In this document: positions 45,063 through 56,955 of the stretch, piece by piece
Layout: every line of letters begins with the position of its first letter
How positions within the stretch are numbered: position 1 is the stretch's first letter
Assembly (NCBI GenBank): GCA_009363875.1
Contig: CM018695.1
Coordinates: 19,440,755-19,504,754, forward strand
DNA from: Mikania micrantha
Taxonomy: Eukaryota > Streptophyta > Magnoliopsida > Asterales > Asteraceae
Length of the DNA: 64,000 bases
Reading direction: 5' to 3'
Notes under the pieces: generated by a model
What the model was told of the DNA's origin: nothing
Databases searched by the model: none
Seen by the model: only the letters and a program-made list of their open reading frames with translations
Made by a program: the position numbers and the translations under genes

Positions 45063-45696
45063 CTCGTTATTCGTAAGAAATAATTTAGTACATTACCGGT
45101 TACAAGACTAAAATAAAAGAATATAAATTACTAATTTATATACGAAACATGTTTTGATGCATGTCTTCGTTGGGTACTCCAAATAACGAGTCTTCAATCA
45201 AGCATCTTGACGAGCCGGTCACAAATACTTTAATACGCTTATGTCTTCCACCTATTCTTCATTGACATAGAATAAACATGTTGATGATTATGGTTTAGGC
45301 ACGTATTCAATACGCTTCCCTTAAAACAGATTTCGCGCCTCTTCTCAAGACGAACACGTCTGTCTCCCAGGGTACAACAACCGAAATAGTATGTGTACTG
45401 TCGGGATTAACCTTGCACCTGAAAAAGATGTCTTAAGCAAGAGCTTGAAGAGTTGAGAAGGTTGGAAATTCTTCAAAGTTTGTGTGAGATGTTATGTAGT
45501 ATTCTTTTCAACCAACAAACAAGACACCAATTGTCTTGTATTTATACTACAATATGGTGATACCAAGGGTCTTGAATTAACACATATCATCAATGCATGT
45601 AATTTGAAAAGCCTTGATTTAATTGGGTAATATGAAGAATCTTGATTTTAATTAAAATTAAATTTGATAATTAATCAAATAAATCAATTTTCCAAC
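45060..45696 (-). repeat. Copia 5' LTR, 3'-truncated
   Basis: 637 bases matching 38033-38669. The sense start TGTTGG is intact at 45696 next to the TGTCT duplication; the sense end is lost at the gypsy junction, where ACAC is common to both parents. Confidence 0.85.
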
Positions 45697-45721
45697 ATGT
45701 CTCAAGGTCAGAGATCGAGGA
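45697..45721 (+). mobile_element. SINE 3, middle part
   Basis: TGTCTCAAGGTCAGAGATCGAGGA corresponds to 53384-53407 of the related copy. It begins with the TGTCT duplication of the copia element and ends with the GAGGA duplication of the following LTR element. Confidence 0.8.
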
Positions 45722-47087
45722 TGTAACACCCCGACCAATGGCAGAATTATCGGGGCATACACAAAGTGTAGATTGTTCAAAAGCATAGGGTTTATAATAT
45801 AACTAATTCAAGTTTTCATTAATAAAGATTCAAACTTTATATTCAAATAAAACCCAAACATTCATAATCCATTACATCACACTTAAAACAAGTCTCAAAT
45901 TCTAACTAAAAATAATAATAAAACTAAATAAATAATTCCAACTTCTAGCAAGCTTATATAGCATTTCTACCTAAAACATGTTTAAATAAAAGGTCAACTA
46001 GAAAGTTGGTGAGCTTCACAGGTTTTAAGCACCAAAAATAGTTCGAAAGATATAAGTTGTCACATGTGATAATAAGCTAATATGAAATAAAACATGTAAG
46101 TAAACTATATGCAGATCAAAAGTTAAGTTGTGACCAAGCTAACATTCCTAACAATGCCGAAGTAGTAACCTATCCACAGATTTACCACAAATGCAAACCC
46201 AACCTGGGTGGGATGGTCAATCCAATAGATCTATCATAGTTTACTAAAGTTATGATCGATGCAAGCTCAAGCTAAGTTCACAGTTTATGTCATAAAGCGA
46301 AGTTCACATGGAATAAAGTTTAAATAATAGTTCATAAGTTGACATGTTTCACCCCTAAAACTTTAAAACAAGTAAAAAAAGGGGCTATGAAGACTCACCT
46401 AAATGATGAGCTATTTTGCAAATAATGCCAAGTGTGTAGTCAATCAACACAATACAAGTTATCCTATATTATCAAACCAAGTATAAGCTAATGTAATTAT
46501 AACTTACTATGAAATTCCTAATACAATAATCATATTGTAATTAGATCTCATATGTACATGTTTGTAAATAGATTTGTTTCGAAGAATATTTTGTAATTAT
46601 ATCATTGTTTAACTACTTTAAAGTTTATGGTTTAATTAAGAAAATTGATTAATGTTTAATTTATAAGATAAATTATTAATGAATTACATCACATATTAAT
46701 AATAGCATTAAATATATTTGTTTTTAATAATTTGAAAAGATTTATACTTTCTATGTTAAACCAAATCAAATAATTGTAATAAGTTAAAAATCAAATATGT
46801 TAATAGATATACTGTTATTCGTTAAAAAAACTTTGGCTAATATTTAAAATTTTGTAAAGTAATCAAATTACTTTATAATATTTAAAAGTTTATGATTATT
46901 TGCAATTAATTATTTATAATTTAAATGTAAAAGTTAAATGTTACAATCTCATGGTTTTTAATAACTTTAATTAATGTTAATATAAAATTTGAATATTCTC
47001 GATATATATATTTCTTATGAAATTTCAAATTTTGATAGATTTAACATAATAGATTTTAAATATAAACAAAAACACTTGATATTTTGT

Positions 47088-47123
<36 letters not shown>

Positions 47124-47286
47124 ATACTTTTTTAAACTAATAAGTATTAATTATTATTATTATTATTATTCAGAATATTTATGTTTTATTTACTAAAACT
47201 ATTAGGTTTTTAATTTATAAAAAATTTCCGTGAAAATAAAATTTAAAAACAAGTATTAGATAAAAATATAAAAAAAATTTGCTCAA

Positions 47287-47378
47287 AAATTGGCCGAGCC
47301 GGGTTGGAACCCGCGACCTGGTCGTTACCAAGTCTTAGGCTCTTTCCAAGAAACCATCTAGGCTACAGCAAAAATTGC
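47287..47378 (-). repeat. tRNA-like SINE fragment
   Basis: On the minus strand: TAGCCTAGATGGTTTC (A-box-like), then about 40 bases later GGGTTCCAACCC (B-box-like). It lies inside the 2.7-kb solo LTR. No tail or duplication was found. Confidence 0.4.
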
Positions 47379-49129
47379 ATTCGATACCCCATCGACCTGA
47401 TTATAACCAAATTTTGAATGTTTCCCCCAAATCTGAAATTTAAGCTCACGAACCCTATTTTTTTTCCCAATCAAATTCGATCGTATCATGTCGGGATTGG
47501 ATCGAAAAACATAGGGCTTTTGTTTAGCATTCAAAAAAGAATGTAATGGTGTAAATATTAGTCACCTTTGTGTTCAATTTGATGGATTTCGAGTATAGGC
47601 CGAGAGGACGAAAACCGAAGCTTGTAGGATAGATTTTGCGTATGAGAGAGTTTTTTAATGAGTTTCAACTTCACACATTGATTCTCAGGAGTTAAGAGAA
47701 CGTGTGGGTTGATTTAATTTTATTATGGTGGTCTTTTATATAGAATTTCGAATATCCGGTCAAATACGAAGGTTTAGGAGCGAATTTCGTATGAAATTTG
47801 ACTTTGAATCGACGAATTAGTTGATGTTATCGATCCCTAATTGTTAGTAGGTGGTTAAAGTTTGAATTTTGTTTAGTTTTGTCCGATATCCATGGCCGTA
47901 GATCGATTTGGGTCAAGAACTGGTTTTTGGGTATCCATAGGAGAACATGGGTGTGAAGAAGAAGATAAGTTTAGGGTATTTGCAGAATCAATCCCTTTCT
48001 TTTTTTTCCCTTTATTATATCAGTCTGAAACATAACAGATTTAATCCCCATAGTTGTAACATCAGTGCCGGAACCGGCCCCGGAACAGTGATCTCTACAG
48101 TAAAACGATCAGTAATCAGGTACGAACTATATGTGTTTCATTGTATGTTATGTTCATTTCATGTTTCATTGTCATTTCATGTCATCAACGAACAAATTCA
48201 GAAATCAATTCTGAAAACAAAGTTCGGAACAATGGTTCGTAAGTCAGATAACTATCTGGCGACACAGAACCATCCTCTGTTTAATTGTTACACTTTTATT
48301 ATGTATAAACGTATGTGAGGCTTTACAGAATAAAACAACAACGGATGTCGTTACGTGAATGTTAAACTGACGGATTATTCGTATAGGTGACGATCTGTAC
48401 GAATATATCTGAAAGTTTAACATTCTGAATGATGTCTAATAATTAGAAAACCATATTGAAAAGCATAGTTATTGTCGTGTTCGTACGGGTGACGATCTGA
48501 ACGAACGCGCGCAACCACTACGAGATTCAATTTAAACAGTAAGTTAATTATTTCTGAAAATTTTAAATAAATAAAAGATATTAGTTAATTTATTAGGAAT
48601 CACAACCTAAAATGATTTTATAAATTCTATTTTAAAAACCGAGTCGTTTCGTTACGAAAATGACGAAAAACCGACGCTTTTACGCAAAACCACGCGAAAC
48701 CGAACGAACCCGAACGAAACTGGGTATTTTACCCTCATTTATGATGACAATAAATGTCATCTTCCTCCCCACCAACCAAATTTTATCACCAAATTCGTTC
48801 ATCTCTCTCTGTCTACTCTCTCTCTAAAACCCACATCATCTCTCTAAGTTCTCTCACTAGTTTCTTCACGAAATCTTGCATACTTGGTGTCAAAACGACC
48901 CTTGCAACGCATAGATCTTGAAAGTACAAAGGATCTAAACTTTTATCCAGCCAAACCGAGGTAAAATTCGTGTTTTTGTTTGCTTTTGAGGGTTTGAAAA
49001 CCCTAATCTCGACCCACCCTTTTCTCCGGTCAAATCCACGCGAACCTTAGGGAGAACACCACAAAACCAGCTAGGAATGATGTAGGAACTTGGGAGATTC
49101 CTTGGTTTAGCCTAGAAAGGGAAGATGGT

Positions 49130-49570
49130 GACCTGCACATCCTTGGCTGCGAACTCCCGAATGAGCACACCCAGCCCGCCAAATGGGTCTCTTTTCTTTC
49201 ACACATTCGGCCGAATGGCCATTAGCTGCAGAGGTTTCACTTTCGGCCAGACCTTCTCATTCGCTGAGTGCACTCAGCCGATTGAACCAGCTGCTTGGCC
49301 GACTAAGGGCTCTCCTTTCGCACGAACCAACCAGCCGAATGGGATTCTCATTTGGATGCCATTCGCCGCAGTTCATACGCAGCATTTCATTCGGGTCCCA
49401 TGCTATTCGGATGTCTACTCGCCCGAACCAAAGAGTTCATTCGGTCAAGTCTTCTTCGGCCGGCCACCTTCCTTCTTTCGCCCGCACATCTGGCCCAACA
49501 CACATCTTGTTGGCCCAATAGGTCCTTTCGGACGGCCCAGGCACCCATTCGACCGATTGAACTAATTCGG
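49130..49570. repeat. Degenerate CATTCGG/CCGAATG repeat block
   Basis: About 440 bases dense in CATTCGG, CCGAATGG, TTCGGCC and their variants, many palindromic (CATTCGGCCGAATGGCC at about 49203). GC content is much higher than in the rest of the LTR. Preceded by CT-rich sequence (48795-48865). Confidence 0.65.
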
Positions 49571-50629
49571 CCATCTTTGCATGCATGGGTGTGGGTGTGT
49601 GTGCATGGGAAGAATAATTAGGGTTTCATCTCATGAAATTATCTTAGTGTTAACTAAGAGTCAAACATAGAGGTTAACAGTGTAGAAGCTACAATGGTTT
49701 CATTAGGAGGTGATTAAATAAGGGTTTTCACAAATCACCTCATAAACTAAATGTGTGTGTGTTGATATCAATAGAGTTCAACACACTTGGAAATCCATAG
49801 AGAATCAAAGATCAAGGTCTAAGATTATGGTGTCGATTTAACAATTAACACCTAATACCTAGACATTTCATAAGAATGTATAACTACTGTAGGTAGTTCA
49901 GTTGAACTATCTAGGATGGATTATACAAAGAATCAATCAAAGAATCATTGAGTAATCAAAAGGTTAGTATTTGGGCCCAAGGTTAATTCAATTGGATTAA
50001 CCCAAGCCCATCATGTGTGATTTACATTCTATTAAATTTAATTATGTTCTTAATAAAAAGAAACTAAATTGTAAATTTGATTTAATTAGAATAACTGATT
50101 TTAACTTGAAGTTTAACTTAACATGAATTAATTTGAAAACGCTTTAGTTAAAGATGTGTAATGTTTAATTATGGGATAAGGGTTATCATTGGGTAATAAG
50201 TTTAGACTTTTTGGATGAAATTCTAGAAACACATTAGTAACGTAGGACACTTAGTTGAACACCGAGACCAAAGCCTTAGATACAACGTCTATTATAAGCA
50301 CTTATCGTATTTGGATCTTTTAAAACAACTCAGGTGCTAAAGACACATAAGCAATCATCAAAGAGCGCGCATTATCTTTTGTGATTCATTTGCACATCAA
50401 CACAGGTGAGTTCATTGCCCCTTTTCTAAACAATTTTGTTTTAAAACGCGGGGCTGAGAAGCATGCATAAACTGTTTTATTTAAATTGTTTACTTAAATG
50501 CTTTTAATTTGTATATGTTTTACTTGTATAACTGTTAACCTAGACTTTGTCTAGGTAAACTGTTTATTGGATTTAAAACGAGTTATCTATTCGTCATGAG
50601 TAAATAACTCTTCAAATCAAAGAACTCTT

Positions 50630-50850
50630 TTCAAAGAACTATTTTCTAAGAACTAAAGATCTAAAACAAAGAACTATTTCAAAGATCTATTTCAAAGAAC
50701 TAACGATCTATTTCAAAGAACTAACTGTCTATTTCAAAGAACTAACGGTCTATTTCAAAGAACTAACGGTCTATTTTCAAAGAGCTATTTCAAGAGGGTG
50801 TTGTCAAAGAACTAACGATCTAACGATCTATTTACAAAGAACTATTTCAA
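50630..50850. repeat. ~24-bp minisatellite
   Basis: Units of AAAGAACTAACGGTCTATTTC and variants, about six to eight copies, inside the 4.1-kb solo LTR. Confidence 0.8.
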
Positions 50851-51354
50851 GGGTCTAACTGGGAAATATCAAAGATAGCATGTGCCATTCTCAGGTTTGA
50901 AAGATGTCCTAGCTAGACTGATCGAATATGAGACGCTATGATGATATTTACAGTATTCCCTAACTGTTTTTAGGAACTTCTGGGAAATGCTCAAAGATAA
51001 CATGTGCCAAAGAACTAAAGAACTATACGAACTATGGACGGTCTAAAGAACTATAAAATTCTATATATCAAAAGATGTCCTAGCTAGACTGATTGATTAT
51101 AGGTCACATATTTGATGAGGTTTACAGATCTCCTTTACTACTAAGTACCTGATTGCTATACTAGTCTACTCGAGTATGACCAAGGCCCAATCATTAGGAC
51201 TTAGATTTTATTAAATGTTTATTTATTTATTTAAGCATTTATTTCACTGTGTACAATTGTTGTGGTTGATCATATTTGTGTGATGAACTCAAAGGATCCA
51301 TAGAGGATCTCAAATCGTTGTATTTACAGGAACAAAGAACTGAAGAACAAATGG

Positions 51355-51735
51355 GTTAATGGTAGGAGTAAAATGCTTAATTATCATTAACACCAATGTC
51401 CTATGTGGATTAGTATGTGGTGGGACGGCGTCTGGGCGGGTTGTAGGCTCGACTCAGGGGTATGCCCTATATATAAGCATACCGATCTGGATGATACATG
51501 TGATGTTAATTAGATTAAGGTTGTTCCCCGAGGGTTTAACAAAAGTTTTGAGTGTACATTAGAACTATAGTGGAAATGGAAGTGTATGGTAGGTAAAAAT
51601 GCTTAATTATCATTAACAACAGTGTCATATGCGCATTAGTATGTGGTGGGACGGCGTCTGGGCAGGTTGTAGGCTCGACTCAGGGGTATGCCTTATATAT
51701 AAGCATACCGATGTGGATATTACATGTGGTGTTAA
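51355..51735. repeat. ~227-bp tandem duplication
   Basis: GTGGGACGGCGTCTGGGC..GGTTGTAGGCTCGACTC occurs at about 51420 and 51646, with matching flanks on both sides. A local duplication in the solo LTR. Confidence 0.85.
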
Positions 51736-52543
51736 TGATGTTAGGGTCTTTACCGAAGAAGGTTTTCAAATCATTTTAAATTACTAAACTATATGAACTC
51801 ACCAATCATGTGTTAACTTGGTCTTTTTGCATGACTTCTCAGGTGACGAACAGGTCAATTAAGAAGTTTATGCTTTTGGACTAGGAATTCAGATAGAAGA
51901 CTTAGCCTTTTTGGACCTGCATACTTTTGGAACATCATTATACAATTATTTTGTATATCTTGTATAGTTACAAGATAGAAACTTTATGATGTTTATGGTA
52001 GATTTACATTGTTAAATTATAAACGATACTGATGTAATTTAACTTTGTAATTCTATTCTATTTAGCATTTCTCATTTATATCATGTGCAATGTAAACAAT
52101 ATGATCATTTCGATTATCACTCACGATATCGCGTCCCGGGAACCTTCCGCCCGACGGGGACTTCGATCCAACCCCGCCGGCTCGGGGTGTAACAATAGTT
52201 TTGCTAAAAGAAGTTGTAACCATTTTTTTTATAAAATTTTAACAACTCATAATGCCATGAAATTAACTTTTAAAGGAATTTTCATTAATGATATTTTTAT
52301 AATAAATTATTTATACAATTGAATAATGTTTTTAACATAATTTATATTTTGTTATTTATTTATTTCTTATTAAACGTACTTATGACTTTTAAATTTGGAA
52401 TTTTATATATATATATATATAGATATATATATATATTATTGTTGCTATTATTAAATTGTTACTAGAATTTCAATAAGAACCTAAAATCTCAATTTCTCAT
52501 CGAATTTCTAGAACTTCAAAAATTCTCGAAAGGTTACAGAGGA

Positions 52544-52619
52544 ATCGATCTTAGCTATCAATCGTCAGGATAACTGAGAGTAACACGACGAGACAGTTTA
52601 ACCGCCGTTCAGAAAAAAT
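52544..52619 (+). mobile_element. SINE 3, 3' part
   Basis: ATCGATCTTAGCTATCAATC continues the SINE as in 53413-53450 and ends CCGCCGTTCAGAAAAAAT. The CCGTTC plus A tail agrees with SINEs 1 and 2. Confidence 0.8.
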
Positions 52620-53293
52620 AACCTAAACTTTTGGGCATTTGAGACAAAAATATGAAACAATATTTAAGACTTTAGCTTGCGACTAAACAACTTGTAGTTT
52701 CTACAAATAAGGTACATAGAATTATTTGGTCGCTATAGGTGTTCAGAAAAATCAATAACTGAACCGAATCTAATGTATTTGAAAATTTAAATATCCAGAA
52801 ATTCAGATATCTCAATATTCTGAGGATTTTTCAGATATTTGATATACGAAAAAAAATTAAAGCTTTTTAGTTTTTTTTTCTAAAATTATTATACAATTAA
52901 TGTTTTTTTTTTCTGAAACAGATATTAGGGTCCAGCTTTGGAATTTTAAATGTCCGAAATTTCGGATACAAATTCGAATATTCAAATTTACTAACAGAAA
53001 TTTTGGATATACGTGATTCGGATATCCGATTTTGATCACCCGTATTGTAATGTATCATGTAACATATCTAAATGCTAACAAATGCATGCTTAGGTTTTAA
53101 GAAACCATAAACACAAGTATTATCACATATCAATATTCACTCAAGCATTGTAAATTTCTGATGCTAAACTGCCTATCTTGAGCATGATTCAAATTTATTA
53201 GCGTTTGATACTATAAGATTTTTTGATTTTGTGTTTTGCACATGAATTCTCGTGTCTTTTTAATATCGATGTTTCACTAATAACTTGTTTTCT
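52620..53293. other. AT-rich sequence, no gene
   Basis: Contains loosely repeated GATATTCGGATATC-like stretches (52790-53040) but no recognisable element ends or coding pattern. Confidence 0.5.
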
Positions 53294-53454
53294 AGGTGAG
53301 GAGACGAATCTTGAACTTAATCTTGGGTTCTGAACCAATGGGGGACGAGGGTTTACCCATTTCACCAGGTTCCCGCAGATCAGGGTGTATGGTCTCAAGG
53401 TCGGCAATCGAGAAATCGATCTTGCTTACCAACGGTCAGGATAAATAAATGCAG
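53294..53454 (+). mobile_element. SINE 3-family copy, 5'-truncated
   Basis: Starts TAGGTGAGGAGACGAATC and follows SINE 3 through GAGGGTTTACCC and GGTTCCCGC to GGTCTCAAGGTCGGCAATCG and ATCGATCTTGC. It is cut at 53454 by the start of a copia LTR. It served to reconstruct the order of the three parts of SINE 3. Confidence 0.75.
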
Positions 53455-54082
53455 TGTTGAAAAATAAGGACTGATGAGCCTCAACCGCAACTCTTAACTT
53501 CTGTTTAGAACCACTGAGTGGATCAACCACTGAAAGACAACCACAGATGATCTACAAAGAACAACCACAGACAAAGCAATAACCACTAAACGTCAACTCA
53601 GGAGTTCAACCACGGAACTCTCTACCTTTAAAGACAACCGATGATACCAATAATAATAACTGTGGATCAACAACCGCGGAATGAACGCTAGAACGAACAA
53701 TGACTGATTCTAACCACGGAAGAACTAAAGACCAAAGAACAGCTAAAGAATTTAGTTTTCTTGTATTCCATTGTTGTTGACTTTATTTCAGTTGTTGTGT
53801 CCTTTTGTCTGTTTCAGTGTTTGTACAATTGTCAGCAATTTGTCTTATTATTTTTGTCTTGCTGCATTGAATGTTTGGGTATTTATATCCCAACATTCCC
53901 TAAACTTAATGAATTGAATTTCCAAAAAGTCTTTGTGTTGTTTCTCTTTGTTATTCTCTTTATCATTAACTTGACAAAGAAGTGAAGTAACCGAGTGCTT
54001 GACTTAAGAGGGAGTTTTATTCCTAGTCTTTGACCTAAGAGTCTAAAGTCGAACACACCTGGTAGAACATGGTGGTCCAACA
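53455..54082 (+). repeat. Ty1/copia 5' LTR (second copia element)
   Basis: 628 bp from TGTTGAAAAATAAGG to GGTGGTCCAACA, with the TGTTG..CAACA ends usual for copia LTRs. Followed at once by the primer site. Rich in AACCAC-type repeats in the 5' third (53520-53600). Confidence 0.85.
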
Positions 54083-54084
54083 AT

Positions 54085-54097
54085 TGGTATCAGAGCC
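54085..54097 (+). other. Primer binding site, copia
   Basis: TGGTATCAGAGCC two bases after the LTR end; sets the element on the plus strand. Confidence 0.9.
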
Positions 54098-54329
54098 TTG
54101 TTCTTCAGTTCTTGGTTTAACCATCAAGTCTGAAAATCAGAGGTCACTTTGATATTCGATTGCTTAGACTCTCATTTCTAAAAAATTCTACTTTACTTCT
54201 TTGCATCATTTTCTAAACTCTGCTGAAGGTGTTTGGTTTTGAATTTAACTGTATATTTAAAGCCATTCCAGTAAACAACTTAGAGACTTCTTTCATCAGT
54301 TGATTTTCTCTTGTTGTTTATACCAAACA

Positions 54330-56955
54330 TGGCAGAAAAGTTCAATCTCGATCCTCACAACACTGGTTCTGCCACAAAACCTCCAAACATCGGTATAACA
54401 TATGGCAGCGGAGGATGATCCACTTTTTTTCCAACAACCATAATGATTGTTTGTTGAAACCCGGAGAGGCTGCTTTAACTAGAAACAAAGACTTTAGACA
54501 CACAGTCAAAGCTTTGGTATTAGCTCCCTTTAAAGTTTAACGCTTATTTATTTTTGGTTGTTTAGTTTTTGCTAGAAAGAGAAAACTGAATAACAACACA
54601 AGGAATTTTGGGGGAATGTAATTCAATTATCTCATGGAATGTTGGGGTTTAAATACCCAACATTCAATGTTACAAGACAAAGAAGTAATAAGATAAATAG
54701 CTGACACGGTTACAGACACTGAATCATCAAAAGAGTACAACTAATACAAAGTCAACAACCGCGGAATCATGAGTCTTCAGTTCTTCCGAGGTTGAGATAG
54801 TTGTGTAGAATTTCAGTGGTTATTATTTCGAAAGGTGTTCTTCGGAAGCTGATTAAGCAGTAGTTATTATTTAATCAGAGGTTTTCTTCCGAAGCATTGG
54901 TTGTCTTCCAAAGGGATCAGGTTCAACTATTGTCTTCCGAAGCCAAGAAGGTCTACGGTAGTTCTTTTTGCGAATCTTCCGCTGTTGAGCTTCCGATGCT
55001 GAAGTTCAATAGTTTTGTAATCGGAAGAGAAAGTGTCCGCGGTCGGTCAGTCAGCGGTTTTATTCATTTGTCTGGTTTCAGTGATTTTGCTCATCAGTCC
55101 TTATTTTCCAACATTCTTGGAGGTAAGTCATGTTCGAACCCCACAAACCTACGGTATTAGACACTGAGACTGGCAACTTGATTCCAAAAGATCTTCGTAA
55201 ATATACCGAGGAAGATTACTAGAAATTAGAGCTTGATCCTAAGGCTCTTGCACAGTTGGCAATGGCACCCTCAAATGAGATCTACTTAGATCTCCTCCAC
55301 CATGAATCTACAAAAGATCTATGGGATTCCTTAAAAGAACAATTTGGTGGAACTGTTGATGTTGTAGTTAATACCCGAGAGATATAAGCTAAACAATATG
55401 AGGCTTTCTCTCAACTCAATAATGAGTCACTGACCCAACAATTTGAAAGGTTTACTTCTCTTTTAAGTGAACTAAAATTGGCGGGCCAAGAATATCCTAC
55501 ATTTTATGTACTTAATCATTTCTTAAGGTCTATACCTGACAAGTGGGAAACATATTCCATTGTCATGAGATCCTCACCAGACTTTGGCAATCTCACATTT
55601 ACCCAACTTCATGGTAAGTTGCTCACATTTGAGCTTGAGACTGACCAAAAGAGAAAACTAATAAAGTATGGAAAAGCATCTAAAGAGTATGTTCAAGGAA
55701 ACACAACTCTTCTCATTCACATTCACAACTTTGAGAATCTTGATCAAAGTTATGATGAACATATTGACATCACTACAGGCATCACAACCTCTATATCTTC
55801 ATGTGATGATCCTGTTTTTCCTTCAGACAATTTTTGTTTTATCATGGATGATCTCCATCATATTCCAAGTGACGACTTGGAAGAGATGGATATTCTCAAT
55901 CAACTTGCCCTTTTGAGCATTAGAACTAATATGTTCTATAAAAGGACAGGGAGAAAATTTCCACGTATCCATGGTAGAACCAAAATTGGTCTAAATAACG
56001 CCAAGGTTCAATGCTATAGATGTCATAGCACTAGACAGTTTGCTAGGGAATGCAGAAATGCTCCCAACATTCAATCTTCTCCCTATGTGACTTTTCCTGC
56101 TTCAAACCCATCCACCACTTCTTATCACTACTCAAAACACAATCCTAATGAGGCAACTGCTCACATTGTTCAGTCTTCTTCTCAATCAACTGCTCAATAT
56201 GTACAATCTTCTACGGGCAATATGTATCAACTTTTGTCTGCTCCTTTTCAGATTGTCACACCACCTTCTCCTTAAGTGACTACTCCATGCCTAGTTCTCC
56301 AAACGTCTCAATCCAATCAGCTTGCTCTATTTACACAAGAGTATGTGGATTAGGGTAGCCTACCTAATGATGCAGGCTACGCTCTCTTAGCCAACGAGCC
56401 CACAGACCTTGCACTTATGGCCATTGATGAAACCACAAACTCTTCTGACCCACCTATTTCTGACCCACCTATTTCTGACCCATATTCATCTACTGCACAT
56501 GCATTCATGCTCTTCTTGAAAGACAATGTTCTGAATCCTACATCGAAGCATTTGCCAACATAAAGAAGGCAAATGTATTGTTGCAACAACGGAACCTAGA
56601 GCTTGAAAAGCTTCTGGTCAAGAAAAACTTGGAAGTTGATAAAATAACTAAAGACAAAAATGGTCAGATCTTACTTTTAAAAACTGAAAAATCGAATTTG
56701 GAAGCACTATTCGACTTGTTATAAGAGAAATATGCAGCATGCAAATCTGAACTTTCTGAGACCAAGGTTAGCTGTGAAAAATGGGTAGAATCCTGCAAAG
56801 GATTTAGGTTGCTTCTTAAGAAGGAAGTTCTCAGTAGAGAAAAGTTTGGAATCGGGTATAATCACACTATCCCCCCTGCCGATTATAATCCGATTAACAA
56901 TAAAATGGAAGAAAATGAATCTGAACCCTTATCTCTCACATTTCTTCATGGCATC
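54330..56955 (+). pseudogene. Ty1/copia gag, decayed
   Basis: A start reading MAEKFNLDPHNTGSATKPP at about 54330 is followed by broken frames, an inverted LTR copy, and then recognisable gag: LDPKALAQLAMAPSNE, LWDSLKEQFGG, and a clear run at 55478-56272 with LKLAGQEYPTFYVLNHFLRS and TGRKF. The zinc knuckle reads CYRCHSTRQFAREC, where the usual Gly-His is replaced, so the His ligand is lost. After a stop near 56272 another frame carries a coiled-coil-like region (ANVLLQQRNLELEKLLVKKN, 56565-56700) typical of long copia gag proteins. Stops at about 55219, 55386 and 56722 show it is dead. Pol is absent because a gypsy element enters at 56956. Confidence 0.8.
54545..55113 (-). repeat. Inverted LTR copy of the same copia family
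   Basis: On the minus strand it begins TGTTGGAAAATAAGGACTG at 55113, matching the LTR start at 53455. It also matches further in (CATTGAATGTTGGGTATTTA against 53863-53885). The left border is estimated; no target duplication was found. It interrupts the gag frame. Confidence 0.6.

Larger units (their letters stand above)
37973..45696 (-). mobile_element. Ty1/copia element, rearranged, carrying a gypsy fragment
   Basis: Flanked by TGTCT (37968-37972 and 45697-45701) inside SINE 3. Sense (minus) order is a 5' LTR lacking its last ~60 bases (45696-45060), a family 2 gypsy fragment on the opposite strand (45062-39416), a remnant of the copia internal region (39415-38670) ending in the polypurine run GTGGGGGAT, and the 3' LTR (38669-37973). 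Primer site, gag and pol of the copia element are missing. The LTRs begin TGTTGG and the 3' LTR ends CTCCTACA. The two LTRs differ by about eight bases in 637 by eye. Confidence 0.85.
48055..52194 (+). mobile_element. Solo LTR of a gypsy element (~4.1 kb)
   Basis: Flanked by ATAGT (48050-48054 and 52195-52199). It begins TGTAACATCAGTGCC and ends CGGGGTGTAACA. No TGGTATCAGAGC primer site or protein domain lies within. It contains GTGAGTTCATTGCCCC and GAACTCACCAATCATGTG..GGTCTTTTTGCATG phrases like those in the family 1 and 2 LTRs. The exceptional length fits Tekay-type LTRs. Open frames of 146 and 112 codons at 49125-49565 are read through a repetitive GC-rich block and are not accepted as genes. 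Confidence 0.75.
45722..52538 (-). mobile_element. Solo LTR of a gypsy element (~2.7 kb), split by another LTR
   Basis: Bounded by GAGGA (45717-45721 and 52539-52543). Sense start TGTAACCTTTCGAG at 52538 and sense end GGTCGGGGTGTTACA at 45722. Without the inserted 4.1-kb LTR its length is about 2.67 kb. No primer site, polypurine tract or polyprotein is present, so it is a solo LTR left by recombination. Phrases such as GTGAGTCTTCATAGCCCC and CTGTGAAGCTCACC resemble the long gypsy LTRs elsewhere in the window. Confidence 0.75.

Noticed and set aside
49125..49621. Three overlapping open frames (146, 112, 89 codons)
   Set aside because: They share one repetitive GC-rich block in a solo LTR; open frames in three phases indicate low stop density, not coding.
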